DNA of 64,000 nucleotides from Pomacea canaliculata. Its lineage: Eukaryota; Mollusca; Gastropoda; Architaenioglossa; Ampullariidae. The notes below the pieces were generated by a model that was given only the letters and a program-made list of their open reading frames with translations, did no database searches and had not been told where the DNA came from. The stretch is taken from contig NC_037596.1 in the NCBI RefSeq assembly GCF_003073045.1, positions 11,157,950 to 11,221,949 on the forward strand. The letters are read 5' to 3'. The translations under genes were made by a program, and so were the position numbers. Below, piece after piece: positions 30,801-42,707 of this stretch (position 1 is its first letter; each line of letters opens with the position of its first letter).

Positions 30801-31821
30801 CTTACTTACTTTGAGCACGCATGCAGGGAATAGCTTTTTCGTCGTCGGAAAGTTTAAGTTCTCCCCTGGCTGTACAAGGTAGGGTGATCAAGAAATTGGA
30901 ATCGTTTTCTTTACCGCAAGTGTAGTTTCGTGCTGTTTCGCATTTGTAATATCCAACAACATAAGACATTTGGGCAACAGTTTCTGAAACACATGAACAA
31001 CATCAGGTTAGTAACTGAATTTAAAATGTGGTCACTTGCACGAATGTGTATTGTCTTCTTTATATTAGGTCTGCAACAAAGTATTGTACGCATAGTAAGA
31101 AAACCATATCATAGTAAAAAAACCATATCATGTTATGATGTTAATCGAACGGACTTATGAGCTGATTCGTTGCTGATATTCCCTACATTTTGTAGAGCAG
31201 TAACAGGTTCTGTTCGCACAAAGACTAGATATGATTTACTATAATAACAATGTGGGTAGGGGTTTTGGCCATAAAAATAATGTAAAATTTATTTCAACAT
31301 AAAGGAATATGAAATATTTTCATGCGCTGTTTCTATTATTTAACCTTATGTTCCTTTCCTAGAGAAAAGTGGAAGGGTCAAATCAAATCACAAACTACAA
31401 GTTAAAAGTACGTTGTTTTACCTTCCTCTCCTGTAGAGGAAATCAGGTAGAGGGTAAACGACCTTCTTTTTTCCACAGATTCGTCTTTGATCTTGCACTG
31501 GACTTCCTGGATGCAGTTTTCGGAAGTATACACTTTACACTCGTTTTCATTACCTTGGAGAGTTAAAAAGAATGCATGTAAATCCTTTGAGCAGAACATC
31601 GTATTCATAGTTTCTATTTTTAACTTTCTTTGTTCGGTAGTCGTTAGGGTCCCTGATAAAATAGTGGCCTTACAATTACTGCAATATTAAGTATAATGTT
31701 AGTGAGAACAGGTCGCTTAAAAGAATAAAACCTTATTCTACCAAACACGTATAAATATATCCTTACCTTGCGCCAGGAATGTAGGTAAGAGGAATGCAAG
31801 GAGAACAACACATTTTTCCAT
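27887..31821 (-). CDS. Small type I membrane protein with six-Cys ectodomain, gene D
   Basis: Minus-strand exons in order: 31767-31821, 31422-31553, 30810-30983, 30095-30206, 29214-29350, with terminal exon 27887-28089 (total 270 residues). The signal peptide is MEKCVVLLAFLLPTFLAQG. The ectodomain has a first Cys pair (CKVYTSENC), then YYKCETARNYTC, LPC and IPC in exon 3, shared with F and H. Exon 4 encodes a transmembrane helix (TVIAVSVCLTMMILSIGICC) followed by basic residues. Exon 3 is 174 nt, exactly as in F. The terminal exon fits by phase and is open to a stop (RSQDSMLNRLRPTEVEQ...). An alternative last exon starting at 29035, homologous to that of F, would place a stop at the junction (203 residues). 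It is head-to-head with E. A receptor role is inferred; the family is not recognised. Confidence 0.7.
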
Positions 31822-33615
31822 GTTTTAGCCACAAACGCTTTGCAAAAGCTGTAACACATACATAAGCAGTGATGGCAGTGATAGTAGACAAAGGTTTTGT
31901 ACAGTAAAAGCAGATATTGGTCTGTTGAAATAAAAGATATTTTCGAATTCTGAAGTTGATACCAATATTTTGTATACTGCTTTCTATGATCAACAGTTAA
32001 CCAAAAAACAATTATTCATAAAGACACGTTCATTAACGTGCTAATCCAAAATGCTTATCATTTAAGTATAAATATATTTTGTGTTGAATTCCTTAGGCAA
32101 TCATAAGTTATAAATACTAAAGAATGTATTGAAAATTATTTGCCCTTATTAGCTTTCAATTTTATTATTTAAAAAATGAGGCAAAAGGTGTTAAAAATGA
32201 TGATATCTAGCAATCCTTTATGTAATAGCGCTACAGGCTACTTCATTATTGCATCATTCATGTGTCAACATTATTGTTCTAGTTTACCTTGATATGGCAC
32301 ACACGTCTGAAGACTGTTTGAAACAAATTCAATCTTTTATTTCCTCTTCGATTTTTGTTTTGTTCTCAAATTGACTTGAAAGTCACAATTGTTGCTGTAG
32401 AACAGCTATTCCCCTCATCACAATTTAAGAAGAGCTCATAGCCTCAGACATGATATCCAAAGGTGGCAGGACTCAGTAGGGCTTAAGCCTGAATTTCTGG
32501 TTCTCTATCTACACTGCGCAATCTACTAATATAACGTTACAACTAACGGGTTTCACAGGCAGGTGGAGCCACTTCTTGTGGTCTACCTGTCGCTCACCAG
32601 TTCGTCACCGACGTAGAGATGACTAGACCGCGACAAGCGCTAGCACCTGTGCACTTACACCTGAGGGCGGGCCTAAGCCATGAGATGACTAGAACACAAA
32701 GGTGCACCCTGAGCGAAGCTAGGTGACAACTATGAATCTTCTGCCACAAAGTCGAGTGGACCACACCGGGAACAATAGTTCAGAAGTGGTGTTGCCCAAA
32801 AAACTTTCTCTCTGTGTACTTCTGAACAGCTGTGACTGATGTTCATAAATTTATTTATGATGCTACTTACTAAAGGTTCTCCACTCTCAGCTTGTAGACG
32901 ATAAATTTCAATGAAATACTTTTTAAGTACATCTTAATTGAACACTCTGTATGCAGCTTCATGTCTGCTCTGCTCGTGGTGCAACCTTTTGGTGACTGTC
33001 TAGCATTTGTTTACATTCGTCCCAGGCAGCTTCAGATATTTTTGCATGGATTTGTTACTCAAGACTTGTTTTACAAAATCAGTCTAGAAACTCGTAGTAC
33101 AATTGTTCAAAATAGTGCACTCACTTTAATTACAGTATTGTATTTGCTCAAGATCGCTGTCCGTGAATAATGTCATCTTAAATTCTCTTTGTATTTGTCA
33201 GCTGTTCTAAATGTTTGCCATTCGTCCCGCTGTCTCTGCTTTAAATCACACAAATCTCTTTATGTCGCAAACACTGATATTAGTATAATCTTTTATAATA
33301 TAAATAAAATCTTTTAGACACTGTTTCGCTAGTTTGTTTGCCTTAAGTTGCCCAAGGTGCTACATATTCACAATAGCTTTGAGGTTTTCTCCTGCAGCTC
33401 CTGCTCCTTCTCTTTTTCCTGCTCCTCCTCATCATCATCATCGTCAGTGTGTCTCGTGTGACGCACATGAAACTTAACAGGGAAAATGTTTTCTTCCTGT
33501 ATCTTGTTATCAGTGAATTTTAGTTCCTTTTAGTTTCATTATTTTCATAGCTTGGCGACGCTTAGCTCCAACAAGCAAATTATTAAATAATACATTAAAT
33601 GGCATAGTAAGAATC
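31822..33615. other. Divergent intergenic region between D and E
   Basis: This region must hold the promoters of both genes. An acceptor-like TTTTGCAAAG just upstream of D's start codon suggests D has a non-coding first exon. 32500-32760 is GC-richer with GATGACTAGA and GGCCTAAGCC phrases seen elsewhere in the window (27.84, 38.1 and 48.3 kb), probably a dispersed repeat. No other gene was seen. Confidence 0.5.
33440..33560 (+). promoter_or_regulatory. Conserved block upstream of E
   Basis: This block matches 44316-44420 upstream of G in order: GTGTGTC, CGTGTGA, GCAC, TGAAC/TGAAAC, TTCCTG, ATC, a GTTTCATTA run and TTTT. The surrounding sequence is less conserved. CGTGTGA/CACGTG E-box-like and TTCCTG ETS-like motifs are the strongest elements. 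No TATA box is seen. Confidence 0.5.
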
Positions 33616-36140
33616 ATGTGGAAATCAACTACACCTTTATACATTTTTATATTCATAGTCGTGGCGATGTTAATTGATTGCTCACAACAAGAAACATGTA
33701 AGTGTATATTGCTTCCTTGAGTCGTTGCATTTAAGTGTGTTTAAGTCCTATTATTAGTTTTACAAAGAAAACTATGATCGTTATCTTGCCTTTTCTTTGC
33801 TTTTTTATGTCTATATTAAAGTTGATTCTTGGTTCCGCGTCTTTTTTCCATACATCTATCAAAGTTAACATTGCTTTTATATTGCTGATGCGATGGATAG
33901 ATGGCAGAATGGAATATATATATAGAATTGATTTTTCTTTCTGAAATACATTTTTTAAAAAATCTTTTTTAATCAACATCAAGAGCGTAATTTTTTTTTC
34001 AGGTGCAGTTTTGCATTTTTACAACATGGACCAAGAAACCATTAATGTCTTTGAAGACAAATTTGCGAAAGTGACATTTGGGATAAATGTGTCAGCGACT
34101 TGTGATCCAACTAATCAGTCCTATCAAATAGCAGTAAACACGAGAACAAACTCTGGCAGCCAGGAATATGATGGAACTATTGTCTTCTGGAAAGACACGT
34201 GCACTGGCACATTAGATAAATTTGTGAGATGCATCAGTCAGGCAGGTCCAGCAGAGCTCTACAGGAGATTTAACCGATCTCACGTGGCCATCGAGTGGAA
34301 ATGGAGGGTGAGAGATGTTAAGTCTGGACAGTTTGAGACCACGCAAAAGGAACTGAAGCTTAGGGTTTCTTGTAAGTAAATACGTTATCTCCATCTTGAG
34401 TAGATTTCTTTTCATTGCTTTATGACTATCTCTTTTAACTCATTCTTATGTGCAAACCCTCTGACACATTCACTTTTTCTCTCATCCACGAAAACTCGTC
34501 ATTTTGAACTCCATTAATAATATTAAATTGAAATGCAGGCTGAAGTAGTTCAAGCTTTTGTAAAGTTATAAATGTTATAATCTGTAAAAGGTTAAAGGTG
34601 TCTGAAGTTATTAGAGGAAGAGGTAGTCCCATAGAGAATTCTCTCTCATTATACCATTTTTTTAGGATAAAGAGATATTAGTGCATAAAGCTGGGATAAT
34701 GCATTGTCTACATGTGTGCGTATGTGTGTCTTATTCTCTCTATGTGTTGTTTATATTTACAGACCCACCGCGAGTCACGAGTCTGACTGTGGATGGACAT
34801 GAAACTGGCGGAAGTTTTCCTCCTTAGCGAGGGTCAAGAAGTCAACATCTTTTGTTTGTTTGACAAAGGCAATCCTCCGCAAAACTTCTCCTTGCTTGAT
34901 GAAACCGGAAACCGACTAAACGCTGTTAGAGATGAACGACATCTCAACTACTCCGTCAGAGTCCAGTGCAAAGACCACTGGCCAACCATCCAATGTGTAG
35001 GAAACAACTCGGAGCAGAACAAATCTGTGTCCTTCATGGTCAAGTGTAAGCAGCAATCACCTGCACAAAATCAGCTTTGACGAGAGATTAAATGTGTGCG
35101 AGAGCTGTCTGTGTGTGCATGTGTGAAACTGTATCCTTATATCCACAACTTTGTGCACGTACATTAGCGTAGGCCTGCTTACAAATCATCTGTTCTTCTG
35201 GGAAATAGGTACATAAACATGTACGAATAACTAACGAGAAAGCAAATTTTAAGAATTCTATTTTTTATTAAGAATTTCTGTCAAATTCGTCTCTCATGAT
35301 TATCGTCGGCTACATAAATCAGAGAACTAAAAGATGACGACGATGACGACGACGATGATGATGATGATGATGAAACCATAAGTGAACTAGTTACTAAATT
35401 ATTGATCTTTGAAATTTCAAGAAAGGAACCGAAAACCAGCTCTACCCAGCCAACAGCTATGGCCTAATTTTTCAGGGAAGTGTAAGGGCGGCGGAAGGCC
35501 GCTTAATTAGATTAGGTTCAGCTTTTCTGTTGATGCGCCCCATATAATAATACACCTTTTATGATTAATTGGTTATCTAGCCATTTCTATTTGTTTTTTT
35601 TTTTCATAATAATCACTATAATTTTGAATATCAGATTATTCAATTTGCAGCATGTTGATGTGTTTCAAACAGTTGAAGTGGGAAAGATTTCCAAAAGTGG
35701 CCTGTTCAGATTGCCATTATGAACATTTTGATTAATTGCAAAATCAAGCATCTCTAAAATCAGCAAATATTTGTGTCAAAGTACATGTAATATTTTTGAA
35801 GACTAGTTTCTTTTTTTTTAACTTTTGCAGGTCGCCCTCAGTTCATTTCGAAGGCCCAAAGGTCGTGGAAGGCGCAAAATATGATAGCTGGATATTTAAT
35901 ATAAAAGCTCACACACGAGAAATAAAGAAATGCTTCTTGACATGTTTGTCGCTTGGAGAAAATTCAAACACAGAAGTGAACTGCGACGTAACTGGTGACC
36001 CACCAGAACTACTGTTAATTATTTCCCTTGATAAGCAGGAGAGCGCCAAGGGAGGCCAATGGACACTAATACTACATAATGAAATGGGTTCTCAGACACA
36101 TTACTTTTCAACATCGCCTCACGTGACATCACACCCGCAA
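33616..36140 (+). pseudogene. Three-Ig-module protein, gene E, decayed
   Basis: Four exons align with gene G: 33616-33697 (signal peptide MWKSTTPLYIFIFIVVAMLI), 34003-34371 (369 nt, same length as in G, intact, beginning CAVLHFYNMDQE), 34763-35045 and 35831-36140. Exon 3 has one extra base near 34800-34830, and exon 4 lacks one base near 35850-35870 and is again out of register near 36085-36110. The Ig motifs (SEGQEVNIFCLFDKGNPP; LTGDPP-type VTGDPPELLLI) survive in other frames. Three separate shifts point to a pseudogene rather than one sequencing error, although exons 1-2 and splice sites look functional. It is head-to-head with D. An assembly check could still rescue it. Confidence 0.7.
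35332..35372. repeat. GAC/GAT trinucleotide repeat
   Basis: An interrupted GACGAT tract in intron 3 of E. Confidence 0.9.
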
Positions 36141-37712
36141 GTAAGTATTGTACACCATAACTCCCTTAATTAAATAAAGGTTTTAGGTATTGCTAAAATA
36201 AAGTAATAGCACAGAAACTCAAATTTATCTGTTTATGAGAAGCAGAGAAGATATGATCAAAAAAATTCTCTCATCTTATAAAATAAAACTAGTTTCATAA
36301 TATTCTTTACTTTATGACATCGTTTTGTAGCTAAAATGATTTAAAGAAATATACAAGGCTACAGTTGATAAAAGAAAAAATAAGAAGTTCCAGAAACATT
36401 CGATCTTTGGGAAGTGAGGTGTAAAATGCTTACTTTCTTATTGTGACCAGCTTTATATATGTTGAGGTCAAATGGGACAGAAAGGTGCACCACACGGGTA
36501 TCAATCCAAAAGGTGTACCACACAGGTACCAATCCAACCAGTACGCGCGCTATGCTCTTCATGCCGATTTTCTTACCACGTGACTTTCGTTCAGGACTGG
36601 CAGACTACAGTAAAACGAAATCCCACGAAAAAAAACGCATTTACAATTAAAGAAAGATACAGATGTAACACTAAAACAGTTTGAAACAATTTGGATGTAT
36701 ACTGCATAAATATTCATATTGACCTTCAACGCCTTAATGTGCGAAAACTGTTTAGCTAAGTCCAACGATGAATATTTAATATAAAGTTACTTCAGAAGAT
36801 AGTTTCGAAACAAACTTTCGTCAACACCCTTATTAAATACAGAAAGGGAAGTCGTGATTGTCCAGTCCTTTTACTTGACATTATGATTATTTTGTGTACT
36901 ATATGTAATTTATACTAATGAAGAGCATGACAATCTAGTAAAAATTCGTTTTAATAACTTTTAGTGAAGCTTTCAAGCAATTCCAGCGTTTTTCTCAAGT
37001 TTTCTATTCCAACACAAGAAAATTAGACGGAAGCATGTCGAGATCTTTTGTCCGATTTAACTCACGGAACATCCGTAAATACCGGGAGAACCGTTTTATG
37101 ACGATCGAATACCGTCGTGTGAACGAAATTGTGATATCATCTATCACAAAGGACAGCTGTAAAAGGTAAGCATATACACCTGTGAACGTTCAACATAATA
37201 CATACATTGTGCATCACCTTCATTCCTCCAACGTTTCGTTCAAAGCACAGACAACCAAACACATACCGACTTTTAAAAAAAAGTGGAAACAGTTTTAATA
37301 CTTATTTAAACCTGTACATTAGATAATTTCTTTTACATACATTAAATTATTTGCATTGTATATTTTATGAGTACAAACCTCTGCTTGCAATATGGATAAG
37401 ATGTCTCCACCTAAACAATAACAACATCCCCAAACTTTGTCTGTTTACAACTATTCACAGATTTGCGACTATAAAAGTTGGATGACATTCAGTCAGATAT
37501 CTTGGCAAGATAAGCGCTGCCACGTTTGTTTAATCTGCTTCTATATAAACCATTTCTGAAAACTATGTTGTAACATGACGAAGACTTGACAAATAACGAC
37601 ATTATATGCGTTTGAGGATAAAATGGTAAACGTGACAGGATGTTGCTTGTTTTCAGCTTTTGTACAAAAAGATCAAGAAAAGGAAGGAAGGCCAAATGTC
37701 TGAATAATTGTT
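36141..37712. other. Downstream of E: possible 3' exon remnant
   Basis: Mostly unrecognised AT-rich sequence. The segment ending near 37168 (CAGCTGTAAAAG, then GTAAGCATATACACCTGTGAA) aligns with the one ending near 47389 downstream of G (CAACTGTGAAAG, then GTGAGCACATACACTTGTGAA). Both look like an exon edge with a GT donor, but no frame is conserved between them, so I do not call an exon. Confidence 0.4.
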
Positions 37713-37796
37713 AATATAATATTTGGCGAAAATTTAAACACAACAGAAAAGTTCATCCTGACTGGAGACCCACCTCGGCTGCTGTTCGTTAAGTAT
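37713..37796 (+). pseudogene. Second fragment of a third-Ig-module exon
   Basis: This segment is nearly identical to part of G exon 4 (46552-46625), covering the codons for GENSNT..EKCILTGDPP. The rest of the exon is missing on both sides. It is therefore a remnant of another lost gene copy, or of an exon duplication, behind E. Confidence 0.7.
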
Positions 37797-39415
37797 TATC
37801 AGCATTCACATCTTCATGAAAGTATGTACGATTTACTGCTAATAAAGCCACAAACTATTTCCTTTACTTCAGAGTGCACATGTACCTCGCTGGCAGAGGC
37901 TTACGCCCTCTTGCACAGAGAAGTTTAATAACGAGATAACAGACTGCGTGAGCAGATGACTAGGCGCTCATTTGCCCACCTATCCGCTTACACTTGCTTC
38001 CACCCGCTCGCCAACTCAAACTAAAAGGTTTTAAGAAAGATTCTGAGAAACGTGACTCATCGATGACTAGATTGTAAGCTGTACATATACCTGCAAAAAA
38101 GCGGCTCTGACTTTCTCGACCTAAGCCCATTCTACAAAGCAATGATGACTCGACCTTAATCACTAAAAGCAAAACTTTGCGCTGGATGATAATCCTTTTA
38201 AGTGCATCACAATTATTTATGATACATTTTCATGTTAATTTTACTTACAGGGTAGATCATATTTTGTTTGTGGCTTGTTTGCGACAAAATTGAGCAGATG
38301 CTTGTTCACGCAAAGCACAGTTCTACTTTATTCTGTGCTCTTACTTTAGGTTCTTGACATCATAAATTATTAGTTTTACTCCAAACAGCTTAAGCCTTTT
38401 TTTACTTAGGCTGTTGTGATTCTGTCTTGAAAGTGTTCCAGAATGTCTTAAGATGGCAGTTGATCGAACAAGTGAGAGTGAGAGATAAAGAGAGAGAGAG
38501 AGAGAAATGAAAGTTAGGAAGACTGATAAGAGAACTTACACACATATATACCTTCTGCATCAAAGCTGGTCAACACACTTGCAAGACAACAAGACTCATA
38601 CATGGAACGATAAATCTTTGTATACTTAATTCGTGAGTTTATTTTACAATTCACTTAAGAAAAGAAGTCAGACAACATATAACAAACTTACTATGTATAT
38701 ACATATAACTGATAAGTACTTGTGGTCTTGATACACTATTAAAAATCAATAAAATTTCTGAAGGACCAAATCTATGCACAATAAATAGTATCGTGATTAG
38801 GAAAGTAACTCACTATACATTTTAAGACACAAATATATGCTAGCAAAATACATCACAGCAAATGTAGAGTAATAACATCTAGAATTTTATATGAAAAACT
38901 CTTAGTGTTTAAGAAAATAATTATCAGTAAGTGCAAGTGCTTGAACTCAAATAAAATTTGTTTTCCTAAGTTACTTTATTGAAATATACATTCATACAAT
39001 TATGTACAAATGAAAAATAATCTCATTAGAATTCATTTTAAGATGTTCTAATAACATTTGTCATTTTATCCGTCAATGAAAAAGAGTTTAAAATGATATA
39101 AACCAGTCTAAGATTGATACATTCTTTACAACTGATTTATATCTTATTATTCCTTTTATCCCTAGGGGAGCATAGAACCAACTTTTTATAGCAGTGTATT
39201 TATTACTTGTTCACTACAAAGTAATTTGCATGGTAATACTGATGAAAGTTTGTGCCATCTAAATCACAGAAACACTATATCGGTAATTTACATCAATTAT
39301 CAAAGCAGACACCCAGCCCTAGTGAGTAGAAAGATATCTTCAACATGGGCCTTGTCATCAGGGTGATGCTGAGAGACGTTTCCGCCTGCAGCATGACTGT
39401 CTGGTGACTCGTTGC
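37797..39415. other. Intergenic stretch between E and F
   Basis: No gene was recognised. 37930-38170 carries GATGACTAGA and CCTAAGCCCA phrases shared with 27.84, 32.6 and 48.3 kb. GA-rich microsatellites lie near 38480. The rest is AT-rich. Confidence 0.45.
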
Positions 39416-42400
39416 TCATCCATCGGAATTCCTTCCATCACTGGAGCTACTTAGAGAATCTTTACTGTTTTCTGTGAAGGAGAAAAAAAACACTTTTACT
39501 TCCATGGACTTTAAGAGAAATATAGAATCGCAAGGATTAAAATAACAGAATTGTGACACAGGAATAGATGTACACGTAGGTATGTAATGGAATCAGATGT
39601 GAGAGAGTGAGAGAGAGAGAGAGTGTGTGTGAGAGAGAGAGAGAACAATCCATGTCTTTCCCCTATAAACACATTGGCATCATGCGTGTGGCGTTGTTGA
39701 ACTGGTAATCTCTGCAGCTAAATTAATTGTTGTATCATGTTATAAGTGATATTGCATTTTAAGTTTTCGCTTTCTAACTCTGCTAGCTGCTTACCATGGA
39801 AGTTTACCATTCCTGTACTCTTGCCATCAATAAATGGGTCTTCTACGTCAGCAGGATGGTTCCTTTCTCGAATAGACCTCCGTCTGGAAACAGAATCGGA
39901 TCATCAATCAATCAATCAATCATTCATCCCCCCATCCATCCATTTCCCCACGCATCCCCACACCCATCCCACCATCATCCATCATCCATCATCCATCATC
40001 CATCATCCATCATCATCAACATCATTGTGAACTGTTTTTTAAACCAAGATTGTTCACTTCCTAATAGCTATATTTTATTTTTATACGTGTCATTTAAGAT
40101 ATTTTTTATTTTCTCTGCTTTTACAGATTAAAAGATAAACCAAATCTGTATTTTTTCTAGTTTCTACCTCGTCTACGCTTCAGAAATACTCTGGCAGTAA
40201 TTTTGATAATAGGCGCGAGGTACATTTGATTTTCAAAATCCACTCCGCCTATCGGGAATCAAATTGCGCTTTTTTGTTGCAAGGATTACACTTTTAACTG
40301 TAGACAGAGGAACTGAGGATGTACCTCGAAACGGAACTCTCTTAGTTAATGCCTGTTAAATATCTTTTTTTTTCAACCAGTCACTCTTCAAGGAGAAAAG
40401 CATGGACAAGTAGAGTGACAGTATTGAAACACATTTTGTCCTTTCTTTAAAGTATACCGAAGGCTATCAAGCTGCTCATTCTGTTTTTACAGAACGCTCT
40501 TGCACAGAAGTAATTTTAATTTTAAGCTCAAATAAATATGAAGCTCTTTCCAATATAAAACTCACCTTCGTTTAATCAAAAAGAACGTTAGAGCAGAAAT
40601 GAGTCCAATTAGTAGTATAGACATTCCAATGGTGACACCAACAATGACGCCAGTCATGTCTTCACTCTGTTTAGAAGCTTGTATACCATCTAAAATAAGT
40701 TTGAAGACAAAAAGTTGTATTATTAAATTATAATTTTACCATACACAAATCTTACTATTTGAGTAATATATATATATAAATCTCAGCACATTCATTATAA
40801 AAATATACTTTGTGTTCTCTCTCCTGTTCTTTACAACACATTTCTCAGCTCAAAAAGTACTCTTAAAATGCTTATTTTCTCAATAGTCATACAGTATTTT
40901 ATGTTGCATCTCTCTGAATACCTTTCTGAAATTTAGAATCCTCTGAACTTCGCCAACCTTGATCCACTTCAAATGGCTGCGTATTTTCTTTTGATAGAAA
41001 AAGTTTAGAGCAGAATGTAAGTTTCTTTTACAGATTTTCCTTACTAACAAACTCATTCTAATCTAAAAACACCATTTCTTCATCATCCTTTTTCATTTCT
41101 ATATAACAAAGTTTGCTAAAATCTTTAAAAAGGAATGTTTCTCGAAAAAGAAGTTGACAGTCGGTAGTGTTACATCTTCTATTTAAATTCTCTCAATGCT
41201 AACTGACCTTATCTCGAGAAAGCCTGCGATAACCCTGACTTTTAACTGATGTTAGTGAGTAATGCTGTTATCAAGAGATATAACGGTAAAATGAATGACA
41301 GAAAATATTTTGCACAGTCTGAATAAATAGACATCCTTAAAACATCACCACTTGAAAACTTCGGTCAAAACTCCTGTCACAATGAAGTCATATACATATG
41401 TTTTTGTTGATAAGACTAAATTCCAAGGAAATTGCATTTGAAACAAATCTTACATGAATGGAATTTACAAGAAAAATTCCAGCAACTTACGTTGTGAGGG
41501 CAAACACGAAATGTCTTGCTCCCCATCGACGGAAAGTCTGAAACTACCACTCGCTACACAGGGTGCGATGATGGAGAAGATGCTTTTGGTCACCTTACTG
41601 CAGAGGTAACCTTTAGATGTTTCACAGGTGTAGTCTCCAACATAATTTAACATAACAACAGGTTCTGCAACATGCACATAAACACCAATCAGCTTTAAAG
41701 TGTGAATTTTAAATTTATTTGTAAATACATATGGACATGTGTGCAGAATGTTTTTGATGAGTACAATTGTATTAAATGCGCGTTAAGGTCCCTGAAGGAA
41801 AAAGAAAGAGATCATCATCAATCATTCAGAGTAAGCGCTTCCCCATCCTTGGCGTCTTGTCATGGACTTGAAGATATTCATTTAGTATTGCCAATATAGG
41901 GGTTGTGTTACATAAGGACAAAGGGAAACTAGTTATTGTAATAAGAGTGCTGGAATAGCTATTGTAATAAGATGTTTAGTTGTGTTGAACATATCGGTAT
42001 TGAATATGTGGCAGGAGTAATAACGATAATCACAGTAGTGTCGACCGTATCTGACATAGTGGCTGGAGCTAAACTACTAGTGATAGGTGTCTGGAAACGT
42101 GCGTGTATTGCTGAAAAAAATTAACTTTGATGAAACAAATTGATAATGATAATACAAGTTCAGTATACCTTTCATCCCTGGCGTTTCAAGATGAAGAGTG
42201 AGTGACTTTCTCATTTCCACATGTCTCTTGTCGATTGTGATTGTTATATTTTGAGCACAATGGTCAGTAGGAAATGGAAATACGTCGCATCTGCTCTCCT
42301 TGCCTGTGTCAGATTAATAAAGAAGACCATAGTGAGAAAACCCTTTCAAAATTTTCTTTAAAAGCCGCCATTCTAATACAAGCTTTACTTTTTTGCATCA

Positions 42401-42707
42401 TTTAGTGGGCTTAAAAACTTGTGATAGACCCATTATTCTCTTTGGAAGACTAATTTCAAATTCTGAATTATTTATTTTGTACATGCTCTACCTTTTGTCC
42501 CAGTTTACAATTTTTTTTAAAGTTTCGATTTTTAGAATGTGCATGAACATTCGAGGCTTAAGCATCATGGAGAATTACAGTTAATTGATAATTATTTGAA
42601 CAAACACGCAGACAGACTGGACTATAAACAGTTACGATAGCCTTACCTTGGACGCTGGATACAAAGACAAAAGCAAGGAGGGAAAGAACTGTTATGTGCC
42701 TTTTCAT
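39416..42707 (-). CDS. Small type I membrane protein with six-Cys ectodomain, gene F
   Basis: Minus-strand exons in order: 42647-42707, 42169-42303, 41491-41664, 40566-40689, 39795-39883 and 39416-39471, giving 212 residues with all phases consistent. The signal peptide is MKRHITVLSLLAFVFVSSVQG. The ectodomain has CDVFPFPTDHC, then YTCETSKGYLC, APC and ISC. The transmembrane helix is GVIVGVTIGMSILLIGLISA, then a basic cytoplasmic start (IKRRRRSIRER) and a Ser/Asp-rich tail ending SSSSDGRNSDG. An upstream in-frame ATG at the exon's acceptor would add MPRALWPLKKLDQ. A non-coding first exon probably ends at 43184, at an AAG/GTGAGT donor. A 23-nt mini-exon candidate lies at 40168-40190. F is head-to-head with G. 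Confidence 0.82.
39897..40023. repeat. CAAT/CATCC/ATC-rich minisatellite
   Basis: Repeated ATCAATC, CCATCC and CATCATC units in an intron of F, creating spurious open frames. Confidence 0.9.

Noticed and set aside
37034-37168. Possible cytoplasmic exon downstream of E (EYRRVNEIVISSI)
   Set aside because: The exon edge aligns with a locus behind G, but the reading frame is not conserved between them.
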